The notes under the pieces are model-generated. The model had not been told where the DNA came from. It made no database searches and saw only the letters and a program-made list of their open reading frames with translations. This document shows, piece after piece, positions 34,762 to 45,230 of a stretch of 64,000 bases of DNA. Location of the stretch: positions 868,001-932,000 of the forward strand of contig NC_017034.1 in the NCBI RefSeq assembly GCF_000251105.1. Reading direction: 5' to 3'. The DNA is from Methanocella conradii HZ254. GTDB taxonomy: Archaea > Halobacteriota > Methanocellia > Methanocellales > Methanocellaceae. Position numbers and translations under genes: made by a program. Position 1 is the stretch's first letter; every line of letters starts with the position of its first letter.

Positions 34762-36067
34762 CGTTTCTCCTCTCAATGCGTCTCGTTTTTTCCGGTACCA
34801 GAGAGATTGCCTCGTCCAGGTCGGACAATAGCTTTGCTATGCCGATGGCATTTGTTTTTTCCGAGCAGCCCGCGTTAAGCTGCAATTCGCAGGCCTCACA
34901 GTCGCCCCTGCACTTTACCGGCCGGTACGACTCCGGCTCCGTATACGTCGTTATTACGCCCTCGTAGTTCCTGAGCACCACCTTGTTCGAGCTGCACGAT
35001 ATCAGGTAATTGGGCATGACCGGTATCTTACCCCCGCCGCCGGGCGCATCCACGACGTACGTGGGCACGGCGAAGCCGCTAGTGTGCCCGATGAGGTTTT
35101 CGATGATCTCGACCCCTTTTGAGATTGAAGTGCGGAAGTGCGAGAGGCCTTCCGTCAGGTCACACTGGAACATGTAATATGGCCGTACGCGGTTCTGGAC
35201 AAGCTTCTGGAATAGCTTTTTCATGATCTGGGGGCAATCGTTCACCCCTGCGAGGAGGACGCATTGGTTACCGAGCGGTATGCCCGCGTCGGCCAGCTTT
35301 CTTAAAGCCTCTCGGGATGCTGGCGTGACCTCCTTCGGGTGGTTGAAGTGCGTGTTAACCCATAAAGGGTGGTGTTTTTTAAGCATGTTTACGAGGCTGT
35401 TAGTAACACGGCATGGAAGGACGACTGGAACCCTCGTCCCGATGCGCACGACCTCGACGTGTGGTATGGCGTCCAGCTCGGAAAGTATCCAGTCCAGGTA
35501 GTCGTCCGGGAGCATAAACGGGTCCCCTCCAGAAAGGAGCACGTCCCTGATTGCCGGATTATTCCGTATATATTCCAGGCCCATTGATATCGTGGCCTTA
35601 TCAGGTATGTAGTCCACGTTGCCCACTTTTCTTTTTCTCGTGCAATGCCTGCAATACATGGCGCATACGTTGCTCACGAGGAATAGCACCCTATCGGGGT
35701 ACCTGTGAGTAATGCCCGGCACCGGGCTATCCTTATCCTCGGCCAGCGGATCGGCCATATCACATTTATCCACGACAAGCTCCGAGGGAGAAGGGAAGCA
35801 TTGCCTGTATATAGGATCGTTTTTATAGTCTCTCGTATCAATGAGCGAAAGGTAGTACGGGGTGATTCTGAGCGGGAACTTTTGGATGGTTTTTTCGAGG
35901 GCCTGCCGTTCGTCATCGCTAAACCGGATGCCAAGGAGCCTCTCAAAAGTGGGGATGTCCGTTATGGCATGTTTCATCTGCCATTTCCAGTCGTTCCACT
36001 GGACTATGGCTGCCGCCGAGTCAATCTTGCTCGCTATCTCCACTTGTTTTAGCTTTAAATTTACCAT
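34754..36067 (-). CDS. ablA: Lysine 2,3-aminomutase
   Basis: 437 aa from ATG 36067, with GGTGAT 5 nt upstream. It is a radical SAM, PLP-dependent enzyme that turns lysine into beta-lysine. The radical SAM motif CXXXCXXC reads CAMYCRHCTRKRKVG near residue 130, followed by LLSGGDPFMLPDDYLDWIL. The PLP-binding Lys lies in the C-terminal VDAPGGGGKIPVMPNYL region near 335. The last ~30 residues carry further Cys (CRGDCEACELQLNAGC). With ablB it makes the methanogen osmolyte N-epsilon-acetyl-beta-lysine. A TATA-like run (aaaaaatataag) lies near 36145. Confidence 0.95.
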   Translation of the reverse strand: MVNLKLKQVEIASKIDSAAAIVQWNDWKWQMKHAITDIPTFERLLGIRFSDDERQALEKTIQKFPLRITPYYLSLIDTRDYKNDPIYRQCFPSPSELVVDKCDMADPLAEDKDSPVPGITHRYPDRVLFLVSNVCAMYCRHCTRKRKVGNVDYIPDKATISMGLEYIRNNPAIRDVLLSGGDPFMLPDDYLDWILSELDAIPHVEVVRIGTRVPVVLPCRVTNSLVNMLKKHHPLWVNTHFNHPKEVTPASREALRKLADAGIPLGNQCVLLAGVNDCPQIMKKLFQKLVQNRVRPYYMFQCDLTEGLSHFRTSISKGVEIIENLIGHTSGFAVPTYVVDAPGGGGKIPVMPNYLISCSSNKVVLRNYEGVITTYTEPESYRPVKCRGDCEACELQLNAGCSEKTNAIGIAKLLSDLDEAISLVPEKTRRIERRNDA

Positions 36068-36222
36068 ATATATCACCATCCTTCACGTTTTTAGTCGATT
36101 TTTATTCAATAGCTTGTTACTTTATTTTTTTCTTTAAGTCCTCTTATATTTTTTCCTCTATAGCTTGATGGGGCTTAAAGATGGCCTATTGCTAGATTTT
36201 GATTATTTCCTGATGGCGCCTC

Positions 36223-37296
36223 CTATGATTGGTCATAAATTGGCGATTTTTTAACGTCTAATAAAACTGACCTGACCGGGTATGGGATTTTAATCCCCTC
36301 TGACGTGAAGCGCCTTAATGCCTGCCTGTATATTTTATCGGGTATGTCCCAGTTCTTCCTGAAGTTGTTGCCCCATACTAGCATAACCAGGTTAATGGAG
36401 AAGTCGCCAAGCCCTTCTACATAGACGATTGGCGCCGGGTCTTTTGAGACGCCATCTATCCCGGATGCTATATCCAGGAGTATGCTCGATGCCTTTTCGA
36501 CGTCCGAGTCATAGGAAATAGCTATCCTGACCGTGTACCTGAGCTTAAGGTCTGGCTCTGAATAATTATAGATCCTGGACTTCGATATTTCAGCGTTCGG
36601 TATGATGATGACCTTGTTATCGAGCGTCCTTATCCGCGTGCTCTTGAGGCCGATGTCGATGACGTCGCCGTATTCCCCGCCGGATAGCTCAATACGGTCG
36701 CCGATCTTGTACGGCCTATCGGTAAGGATGGCAAATGCGCCGAAGACGTTTGAGAGAAGCTCCTGGGCGGCCAGGGCGACCGCTATGCTCAGCACTCCCA
36801 CGCTTGCCAGGAGCGGCGTTATCTCCATGAACTGGCCTACGGCCATCAATATCGCTATTGTGTATATGACGACGCTCGATAGCCTCTTCAGGAAAGATAT
36901 GAGCGATGCGTCGAGCCTCGAGCCGTTGCCAGCGTCCAGCCTCTTCTCATACCAGCTTATTATCGTCGCCGCGATGTTGGATAGCAGGTATGCGGCTATG
37001 AAGATCGCCACTATAACCATTATGGAGTTAAGCCATGCATACGCTCCCTCAGGAATGATGCTTACCATATGGGCCGCCACATAGGCGCCAAGGGCGATGA
37101 CGAGTAGCTGTATCGGGCCTTTAATGGCCTTGAGGATCTCATCGTCCAGCGTGGTACGGCTCCTGGATACAAGCCTCGGCCCGAGCCTTTCTATGAAAAA
37201 CTTCAGGATATAAGCCAGGCCAATTGAGGAGATGAATATGGCAGCCGCCAGCAGGACGTTAACCGTCTCGGGAATATCTGCCTGAGGGAAATTCAT
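36223..37296 (-). CDS. MscS-family mechanosensitive channel
   Basis: 357 aa. Four or five N-terminal membrane helices, then the pore helix region (LLASVGVLSIAVALAAQELLSNVFGAFAIL, ~165-195) and the beta domain (GDRIELSGGEYGDVIDIGLKSTRIRTLDNKVIIIPNAEIS, ~205-245), followed by the mixed C-terminal domain. It releases solutes on hypo-osmotic shock, the counterpart of the osmolyte genes ablAB directly downstream on the same strand. Confidence 0.92.
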   Translation of the reverse strand: MNFPQADIPETVNVLLAAAIFISSIGLAYILKFFIERLGPRLVSRSRTTLDDEILKAIKGPIQLLVIALGAYVAAHMVSIIPEGAYAWLNSIMVIVAIFIAAYLLSNIAATIISWYEKRLDAGNGSRLDASLISFLKRLSSVVIYTIAILMAVGQFMEITPLLASVGVLSIAVALAAQELLSNVFGAFAILTDRPYKIGDRIELSGGEYGDVIDIGLKSTRIRTLDNKVIIIPNAEISKSRIYNYSEPDLKLRYTVRIAISYDSDVEKASSILLDIASGIDGVSKDPAPIVYVEGLGDFSINLVMLVWGNNFRKNWDIPDKIYRQALRRFTSEGIKIPYPVRSVLLDVKKSPIYDQS

Positions 37297-37480
37297 GCTT
37301 TACCTCCATTTTAGGGTTTTAAGCTTACCATATAAATACTTGGTGTATAATCCAGCCCGCATATTATAGGTATCAAGTCTACGCATTCCGTTTTTTATCA
37401 TATTCATAGAGCATCAGCGGCTTTTAATTACGTCCAATTTACGAGAAAATATTTAATGGGTTACCTGTAAACCGTTTATC

Positions 37481-39377
37481 ATGAGCAATATAGGCACGAT
37501 TAAGGAACATATACACATCAATGAGTACCATAAAGGATCAGTGAGCGAAGCAAGTATCGTCACGAAGTCCAAAGAGGATTTGCTGGAAGAGATGTGGCTG
37601 GAAGGGCATTATATCAAGAAGATGCTGGCGTCGGCGAAAAGCCTACACGAGGCCAGGGACTTGTTTTTCGACCATTTGAACGACCTTGAAAGACACTATT
37701 TCAACGTCTATTCCGATAAGCACTATAAAAATTTGCATATCATCGAAAAAAACAACGCTAGGAGTGCATCCGTGTCCTGAAGAACGTCATAAGGACCGAG
37801 AACGAGCACCTCACAGGGTTTTCAGCCTTGAAGGTGCTATATAACCTGGCGAAGGATAAGAAAGGCGCTTTAGCACGGGTAAAAGAGGGGTTCCTGGCTG
37901 AATTTATATACCTGTTTAGAGGTATCTATGGGAGGTCGGACATCTTTTGCGACTCCCTATACGATAGTGGAGCGACTTCCGATAGGGTCCAGGCATCATC
38001 CATCCGATCCCAGCAGCTTGACAACTATTCTATGAAAATGAGGCAATATTTTAGGAGATACAGGACAGGGCTGGACCACAGGACAGGGCTGGACCCTGAG
38101 ATGATCAAAAGAAGGGATGAGCTCAAGCACGACATACTGTCCTATTTCGGCGCATCGAACGGAGACTGGCGGGACGTTTCCTGGCAGATGTCCCATATCA
38201 TAAAAGACGTTAAGACGCTCTCTGCTCTCGTCGCCCTGGATAAGGACGAGATATCGGCGTTAAGATATGCGGAGAAAAACCGGATACCATTCCAGATAAC
38301 CCCGTACTATCTATCGCTATTCAACAAGGACGGAAAGAGCGATGACGACCGTGCGGTGAGGGCGCAGGTCCTCCCGAGCAAAAGGTATTGTAAGCGGATA
38401 TCCATAAACCGCCGCTACGGCGCCGACCTGGATTTCATGGGCGAGAAATGGACCAGCCCTATAGATGGCATTACTCGCCGGTACCCTCAAATCCTCATTT
38501 TAAAGCCATATGACTCATGTCCACAGATCTGCGTATATTGCCAGCGGAACTGGGAAATCAAGTGCCTGGACGAGGCAAAGGTTACTAAAGAAAAGGTGAA
38601 AAAGGCCATCGACTGGATAAGGGAAAACGAGAATATCACCGAAGTTTTAGTGACCGGAGGCGACCCTTTAACTCTGAACGACCGCTTATCGGCTGGCTGA
38701 TGGATGAAGTGGCAAGCATCGGCCATGTCGAGCGAATAAGGATAGGCACACGCGTGCTGGTGACCATGCCTTTCAGGATAGGCGACCGGCTTATAGAGGT
38801 ACTGAAGAAGTACCATGAGCCCGGGAGGCGAGAAGTCTGTATCGTCACGCACTTCGAGCACCCCATGGAAATGACGCCAGACTCCCTGGAGGCGATTCAA
38901 AAGATACGGAAAGCGGGCATGAGCGTGTATAACCAGCAGGTTTTCACGTATTATAATAGTAGAAAGTTCGAGACGGCGTTTCTCCGTAAAGTCCTGAAGG
39001 TATGCGGCGTTGACCCGTATTACACGTTTAATACTAAAGGCAAGGAAGAGACGATTGACTTCAGGGTGCCCATCGCCCGCATCGAGCAAGAGCGGAAAGA
39101 GGAGGCACGGCTTCTTCCGGGGATCGTGAGGACTGACGAGCCCGTCTTTAACGTTCCCAGGCTTGGAAAGTCCCACCTGAGGGCGTGGCAGGACCATGAA
39201 GTCATCATGATAATGCCCGACGGGCGAAGATCATACCGTTTCTATCCCTGGGAGTCGAAGTTAGCGATATGCGACACGTACATCTACACGGACGTGGCCA
39301 TCTACGATTACCTAAAAAGGCTTCACGACGATGGGGAGGACATCACTGAATATAAGTCGATATGGTATTACTTCTAG
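37481..39377 (+). pseudogene. KamA-family radical SAM aminomutase-like protein, broken by two frameshifts
   Basis: Three frames join into one protein of about 630 aa. Frame 1 (37481-~37763; MSNIGTIKEHIHINEYHKG) is helical and reaches EKNNAR, where one G is missing. Frame 2 continues ECIRVLKNVIRTENEHLTGF to GGDPLTLNDR and includes the CXXXCXXC motif CPQICVYC. One base is missing again at 38682-38687. Frame 3 continues LIGWLMDEVASIGHVERIRIGTR to the stop. The long ~200-residue N-terminal extension is absent from AblA. A perfect 17-bp sequence is repeated with an 18-bp period at 38061-38095. Two -1 lesions in otherwise conserved sequence. Confidence 0.78.
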
Positions 39378-39681
39378 GTAAGGGTCAGGCATGCCGGCAT
39401 CACTGGCTTTCGGTACCTCACTAATACCGTTATATCGCCACTTTTCCGCCACGTCGACCACGCTGCCGGCAGCCTTCTGCTTGAATTCAAGGCTTATGGG
39501 CGCGCCTCCCACTCTGAGGCTCCCCATCGTGACTTTATTAAGCCAGGGGGAGGTACGGGTTTACAAGAGTCAGCTTTTTATTGAGGGCGTCTTATTCCGG
39601 TCGCTCGAGAGGGTCTCGGTCATCCGTCTAATCATAGCCCAGTAATTGGGTAAGTATGCTTAGAAATGGTTTTTCGCTTTG
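39378..39681. other. Gap between KamA-like and ATPase pseudogenes
   Basis: No gene can be supported with confidence. On the minus strand a short frame from ATG 39527 (MGSLRVGGAPISLEFKQ) to 39312 has the codon style of its neighbours, but no ribosome binding site, and it overlaps the KamA-like gene. The plus strand also has an open frame (39391-39645), Ser/Leu-rich as antisense shadows are. It may be remnant sequence. Confidence 0.3.
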
Positions 39682-42095
39682 TCAGCGCAGCCGTAGAACG
39701 CGGACTTTCATTGCATCGTTGATGAGAAGCGCGAATAAAAGGTACCAGGCCCACGCGATGAGCACGTATGCTAGGGGGATCGGCATAAGCCCTGGGATGC
39801 CGAAGACGGATACGATAGTGGTGACGAGCATGTCACCACCGATGGCTGCCAGTAGTATATTACTGGGCCTCGAATTCCAGAAATAGCCCCTCTCCCTGAC
39901 CATGAAGATGGTGAACAGGCCTCCGAAGATAAGCATGCAAAAGGTGAAGGTGCGCAGGCCGGTCGCATCCGTTAAGTGTAAGAGGCGGATGGCTATGTAC
40001 AGTAGCGCCAGAGATTCTGAGACCATGAGCACGCCCAGCAAAACGGAGGCTTTGACCAGCGGCCCGAGCTCCCACGTCTCCGGCCTCAACGAAGGCCTTG
40101 CATTATCAGCCGCTATAGAGATGGTCACGAAATCGATGAGGAACAGCAAAAGCACGATCTCGAAGGCGCCAACCACGTATACGCCTGTGATCAGATACGC
40201 AGCGACCACGAATACCACTATCTCGAAAGTTTTTATGATCTTGTTCAATATCCAGGTGACGATGCGCTGATGTATCATCCGCCCGACCCTCACCAGGCTC
40301 ACGATTGCATGGAGGCCCTCTTCAGTGAGCACGACGCTCGCGGCCCCCTGGCGACGTCGGTAGCGCTGCTGACGGCAATGCCGACTTCAGCCTGCTTAAG
40401 CGCTGGGGCGTCATTCACGCCATCTCCGGTCATCCCGACGACATGCTTTTTCGCCTGCAATGCCTTGACGATGAGATACTTATCTTCGGGGTAGACGCCG
40501 GCAAAGCCATCGCTCTTCTCTATCGCATCTCTGGCCCTATTGATGCCCATCCCCTTCAGGCCCTCCATCCCAGAGATGTTTTCACCGATTCCGACCTCTT
40601 TTGCGACTTCCCTGGCGATGGGCAGCGAATCGCCGGTGAGCATCTTAGTGGATATGCCCATGCCCCTCAGCTCATCTATAAGCTTCGCCGAGTCGGGCCT
40701 CGGCGGGTCATGAAGCGCCGTCATCCCCACAAGCTCGAAGCCTCGCATGCCCCCCTTAGCTACTGCGACCACCCTGTAGCCCTTCTTCGCAAACGAGTCA
40801 ACCCTCGCTTCAATGTCGGCAATCTCCGCCCCGTCGATGTTGCAAAGCCCGGCTATCGTAAGCGCCGCCCCCTTTACCACCGTGAACTCCTCCCCATCCT
40901 TCTCGATGGTCGCTTCAGTCCTCCTCGTGGACGGGTCGAAAGGCGTAAACTTTTTCTGGGCATACCCCTCTAAGCTAAGCCCCTTCCTCCTCGCCTCCGC
41001 GATAAAGGCGAGGTCTATGGGGTCCTGGTTAGCCTCCTGAGAGGCCAGCGCCCCATACAATGCCACATCATCCTCTGAGTGGCTCCCAATCCCTACCATG
41101 TATGCCACGGAAAGCCTGTTCATGGTGATCGTCCCGGTCTTATCCGCGCACAAAATGTCCATCATTGCGGCATCATGGGACGCGCTGAGCCTGGTCACCA
41201 GCACCCCTTTCTTCGCAAGCTCGAGCGAGCCAAGCGCCATCGTCACCGTAAACATGGCCGGCAGGGCGACCGGTATTGAAGAAACGAGCAAGACAAGGGC
41301 AAGTGGAAGTAGCCCTAGAAGGCTCACCCCCCTTAAATAGGAGGCCACGAAGGCGAGGGAGAGCAAAACGATGACGAGCGCCAGTAGCCGTTCGAGCAGG
41401 CCGGTAATAACCGTCTCAACGTAGAGCTTCGGCCGCGCAACCTGCACGAGCTGCGCCGCCCTGCCAAAATATGTGCGCGTCCCGGTCAATATAGTAACGC
41501 CGGTGGCCTCTCCCTTCTTCGCCAGCGAGCCGGAGTATAGTATATCGCCGGCTTTTTTTCCCGCAGGCAGAGACTCCCCGGTCAGGGCAGACTGGTCTAC
41601 TTCCACCTCTCCATCGATTATCTTAACGTCAGCGGGGACGAAGTCGCCCGCTCTGACCCTGACGACGTCGCCAGGCACGAGCTCCCTGGCGGGCACGATT
41701 GACCAGCCGCCATCCCTGAGCACCCTGGCCCGTATGCTCAGCTTTTGCTTCAGCGCCTCGACCGCCCTTTCGGCCTGCCATTCCTGGGCGAATCCCAGCA
41801 CAGCGTTCACGATGAGGAGCGCAGCTATAACGATAAGGTCCAGAGGCCTGCCCAAAACGTAAGAGATAAGGATGGTTAGCTCGAGCGTCCAGGCCGTGAG
41901 ACCCCAGAATCTCTTCAAAAAGCTTAAGGCGGCGTTCTTCTTTTTTTCCGGCACTTCGTTATGCCCGACCTCGGCGAGCCTCTTCTTCGCTTCGTCGGAC
42001 GTCAATCCGGTCTCCAGGCTGGTATCGAGCTTTCTTAGCGCCTCTTCAACAGGAGCGGCTGAAAAATCAGAGACTAGCATCATATATTCTGCCAT
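39682..42095 (-). pseudogene. Plasma-membrane-type H+-ATPase (P-type IIIA), one frameshift
   Basis: Two overlapping frames give a full ~800-aa pump. The first (from 42095) carries the N domain, the phosphorylation site ADKTGTITMNRLSV near residue 320, the TGDSLP and GDGVNDAPALKQAEVG hinge motifs, then loses frame after ATDVARG. The second (to 39682) continues VLTEEGLHAIVSLVRVGRMI and provides the last membrane helices. A run of five C on the plus strand (40344-40348) should be six: a single base deletion restores a continuous ATDVARGAASVVLTEEG. Either a young pseudogene or a sequencing error. Confidence 0.82.
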
Positions 42096-42352
42096 ATATA
42101 TTATTATATAATTTATTTAATAAAATCGCAAAGCTTATGCCACCGAGGCCATGGGCATTAAACCATTATGCTCTATACTTTCTATGTCTATGTTTAATAA
42201 AAATAACAATAAAATAAGTTTAATATAATAAATAGCTCGCTAAACATCCTTATTTTATACATTTAAGCCTAACGCAGGTTCTTCTTTTTAATTCGAGGAA
42301 TTCGAAAGCTTTATTAGTCTACAAGCCCTTTTAAAAATGATACTTATAGCCT

Positions 42353-42386
42353 TAATTATGGATGCAATTACACCACTCCATAATTA
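42353..42386 (+). promoter_or_regulatory. Inverted repeat in the mtr leader
   Basis: Perfect 10-bp arms, taattatgga (42353-42362) and tccataatta (42377-42386), with a 14-nt spacer. They lie 23 nt before the mtrE ATG and just upstream of its GAGGAGG site. A possible TATA element is acttata near 42342. The rest of the 42096-42409 gap is AT-rich and holds no gene I can see. The repeat could be an operator or an mRNA hairpin. Confidence 0.5.
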
Positions 42387-42409
42387 TAAACTTAAGAGGA
42401 GGATAACAA

Positions 42410-43327
42410 ATGGAACAATTGGCAGTTAACCTTGGTGCCTTAGCGCTGATGGGCGCATGTGCCACCATCGCGGGGGCCGCCGAGGACCTGGAATCAGACT
42501 TTGGTTCCCAGTCCAACGCGAACTCCCAGGTGCAACTGGCGCCACAGGTAGGCTATCTTCACCGAGTGTACAATAAAGCCATATCCGGTGAGCCAGTAGC
42601 GTATGGGTTCCTATGCACGACGGCTGCTTCGATCGCATACGCTATCGCGTTCGTGCTGGCAGGCAACAGCGCCGCCCGCATAAACGAGTTCATCGTGGTA
42701 GGCCTTATTGCGGGTGCGACCATCGCATCCCTGATGTACGGTGTATATGCAACAACAGCATACATGGGCAGGTTATCCGGCCAGAAGAGATTTGGCCAGC
42801 CGATATACCTGGACATATTGTTAACGACAACGCCATCTATTATCGCGCATGCATTTATTGCAGCTTTGGGCATAAGCGTGTTCTCGTACCTTTTGAATAT
42901 CATTATCGGACAGCCATTCCCGTTCCCGATACTGGCAATGCTCTGGGGCATCATGGCAGGCGGTATGGGCTCTGCGGTTGGTGATGTCCACTATGGTGCG
43001 GAGAGGCAGTACCAGAACAAGCCGTTCGGCGCGGGCCTTGCTGCGGCCAACTCTGGCAAGATCATCCAGAAGGGTGAGGCGGGCTTGAGGAACAGCATCG
43101 ACATCGCAGGCTTTTGCGTCAAGCACGGCGCTCCGCTCACCGGGCTGGGCCTGGGCATAACGGTATTCGCCGACTTGTGGAGGCACATACTCTTCATCGA
43201 ATACTGGAATGGCTGGGGCGCAATGGTGGCCGGCCTGCTAATCGTCCTATTATGGGTGATTGGCAACAGGCTACTGGAGATGTGGACCAGGAATACATAC
43301 GGTCCGTACAAGTCTGCGGAGGAATAA
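42410..43327 (+). CDS. mtrE: Tetrahydromethanopterin S-methyltransferase subunit E
   Basis: 305 aa, about six to seven membrane helices, starting MEQLAVNLGALALMGACATIAGAAEDLESDFGSQSN, typical for MtrE. A GAGGAGGATAAC precedes the ATG. Together with MtrC and MtrD it forms the membrane part that couples methyl transfer from H4MPT to CoM with Na+ export. First gene of mtrEDCBAFGH. Confidence 0.97.
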   Translation: MEQLAVNLGALALMGACATIAGAAEDLESDFGSQSNANSQVQLAPQVGYLHRVYNKAISGEPVAYGFLCTTAASIAYAIAFVLAGNSAARINEFIVVGLIAGATIASLMYGVYATTAYMGRLSGQKRFGQPIYLDILLTTTPSIIAHAFIAALGISVFSYLLNIIIGQPFPFPILAMLWGIMAGGMGSAVGDVHYGAERQYQNKPFGAGLAAANSGKIIQKGEAGLRNSIDIAGFCVKHGAPLTGLGLGITVFADLWRHILFIEYWNGWGAMVAGLLIVLLWVIGNRLLEMWTRNTYGPYKSAEE

Positions 43328-43328
43328 C

Positions 43329-44105
43329 ATGGACCCGATAACTTTAGCGATAGTAGTGATTGGCATCGCCATTGCCGGCCTTCTCGTCGGTATCGGAGTA
43401 CACTTCGTGCCAGTGGGCGGCGCTCCGGCCGCGATGGCACAGGCGACCGGTATCGGTACCGGCACGACGATGCTCGCCATGTCTTCGGGGGCTCTGGGGC
43501 TTATCAGCGCCGGACTGGTGACACAAGAGATAATGTCCGGAAAGATCACGTACTCAGGCTTTAGCCAAGCTGTACAGAGCGGCACGCTTTTCTCCCTGTC
43601 GGGGCTGCAAGCGAACCTGCTGGCAATAGTCCTCATAGTCGTGGCCGGCATCGTCGGCGCCATGCTGATGATGGTCATCCTGGCCGTCATGGCCAACGTC
43701 CTGTACGCGTTTGCGATCGGCGTCCCGCTTGTCTCAGCAAAGGTCAAGTTCGACCCGATAACCGGCGACAGGCAGGACCTATACGTTACCAGGGGTACTG
43801 AAGGGCACGGGACTCCCACCGTTGCAGTGATTAGCTCCCTCATCGGCGGGCTACTGGGCGGCGCAGGCGGAGCGCTATGCTACATCATACTGTACGGAAG
43901 CGGGTTCTCGATTGGCACAGCGGCGTTCGTCGCCATCGGCATATTCTTCGTGAACTCCGTGCTCGCCTCGTACAACATCACCGGTACCATCGAGGGATTC
44001 CACGACCCCAAGTTCAATAGGGTCCCGAGGGCCATCATTGCATGTACCATAGCGTCATTTGTGCTCGGAGTATGGGCAGCAGCCTTGATTTTCCTGGGGG
44101 TGTAA
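43329..44105 (+). CDS. mtrD: Tetrahydromethanopterin S-methyltransferase subunit D
   Basis: 258 aa from ATG 43329 (MDPITLAIVVIGIAIAGLLVGIGV), directly after the mtrE stop. Six or more membrane helices, with soluble loops containing AKVKFDPITGDRQDLYVTRGTEGHG near residue 140. Part of the MtrCDE membrane globule proposed to hold the Na+ path. Confidence 0.97.
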   Translation: MDPITLAIVVIGIAIAGLLVGIGVHFVPVGGAPAAMAQATGIGTGTTMLAMSSGALGLISAGLVTQEIMSGKITYSGFSQAVQSGTLFSLSGLQANLLAIVLIVVAGIVGAMLMMVILAVMANVLYAFAIGVPLVSAKVKFDPITGDRQDLYVTRGTEGHGTPTVAVISSLIGGLLGGAGGALCYIILYGSGFSIGTAAFVAIGIFFVNSVLASYNITGTIEGFHDPKFNRVPRAIIACTIASFVLGVWAAALIFLGV

Positions 44106-44108
44106 GAC

Positions 44109-44915
44109 ATGACCGAAGTGAAAGAATACGACTGGAACATGCTTGCAGGCATTGGCATCGTCGGCGGCCTTATATTCATATATGCGGCCTATGCGCTCAA
44201 CACGATGATGAACGTGACCTACTTCTCCTTCCTGGGAGCAGTCGGCGCTATACTCGCGGTAGTATGGGGCGCAGACGCAGTGAGGAGGATCTGTAAGTAT
44301 GGTATCGGCACCGGCGTACCCTCGATAGGCATGCTCGCGTTCGGCATGGGCCTGCTCGCAACGCTGCTCGGCCTTAAAATTGGCGATTACGCTGGAGTCG
44401 TGTACGTAGGCCCGGTCGCTGCACTGGCCATAGCGCTCATCCAGGGCGCCATCATAGGCTACCTGGCGAACGCCGTCCTGAAGATGAAGATTCCCACCAT
44501 GCAGCTCGGCATGATATTCATAGCCGGAGCGGCGAGCATCATACTGATGGGCTTCACCGTGACCATGGCGGGCACCTTCACGTATGGCGACATGATCACG
44601 AAGGTCTTCAACACCGGCTTCATCGCGCCGCTGTTCATGATAGGCGCGCTTCCGATGCTACACCCGTTCAACGCCTGCCTCGGCCCGGATGAGGACCAGA
44701 GAAGGACGCTCACCCTGGCAGTTGAGGCATCGCTGCTGTCGACCATAATGTTCGGCATATTCTCGATAGCGCTGATCAACGTGGTGTCATCGGCGATCAC
44801 CGTTGTGCTCGGCTTGATAGCATGGGCTTATGCGTACCTCGCCTACTTCAAGAAGGTCAAGGAGAGCGGAGTGCCTGTGGTCGGCACGGGCTTGCTGCCC
44901 AAGAAGGAGGCCTAA
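44109..44915 (+). CDS. mtrC: Tetrahydromethanopterin S-methyltransferase subunit C
   Basis: 268 aa with seven or eight membrane helices. Conserved loop LPMLHPFNACLGPDEDQRRTL near residue 182. Starts 3 nt after mtrD and ends 3 nt before mtrB, as in a tightly packed operon. Confidence 0.97.
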   Translation: MTEVKEYDWNMLAGIGIVGGLIFIYAAYALNTMMNVTYFSFLGAVGAILAVVWGADAVRRICKYGIGTGVPSIGMLAFGMGLLATLLGLKIGDYAGVVYVGPVAALAIALIQGAIIGYLANAVLKMKIPTMQLGMIFIAGAASIILMGFTVTMAGTFTYGDMITKVFNTGFIAPLFMIGALPMLHPFNACLGPDEDQRRTLTLAVEASLLSTIMFGIFSIALINVVSSAITVVLGLIAWAYAYLAYFKKVKESGVPVVGTGLLPKKEA

Positions 44916-44918
44916 ATC

Positions 44919-45230
44919 ATGGGAGTCGTAAAGCTATTACCAGAATACGGTCTCGTCTATGAGGTCGAAACTGGCAAGGTCGTTCCAGAGAGCGGAAACA
45001 TGGTCAAGTACTCCATGGATCCCGTGAACGCGGCGCTGGACAAGCTCGACAAGTACGCAGACGACCTGATGAACTCGCTCACGCCGACGGGCAACTTCCT
45101 GGAGTCATTCCCGCACAGGGAGAAGTCGTTGTACTATGCTGGCATATTCACCAACATGTTCTACGGCTTTATCTTCGGTCTGCTCGTCGCCTTCCTGGTC
45201 GTAATCCTGCGCTTTATGGGGTTGATATAA
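44919..45230 (+). CDS. mtrB: Tetrahydromethanopterin S-methyltransferase subunit B
   Basis: 103 aa: a soluble N-terminal part (VKLLPEYGLVYEVETGKVV), a helical middle and one C-terminal membrane helix (MFYGFIFGLLVAFLVVILRF). Its stop abuts the mtrA ATG. Confidence 0.96.
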   Translation: MGVVKLLPEYGLVYEVETGKVVPESGNMVKYSMDPVNAALDKLDKYADDLMNSLTPTGNFLESFPHREKSLYYAGIFTNMFYGFIFGLLVAFLVVILRFMGLI

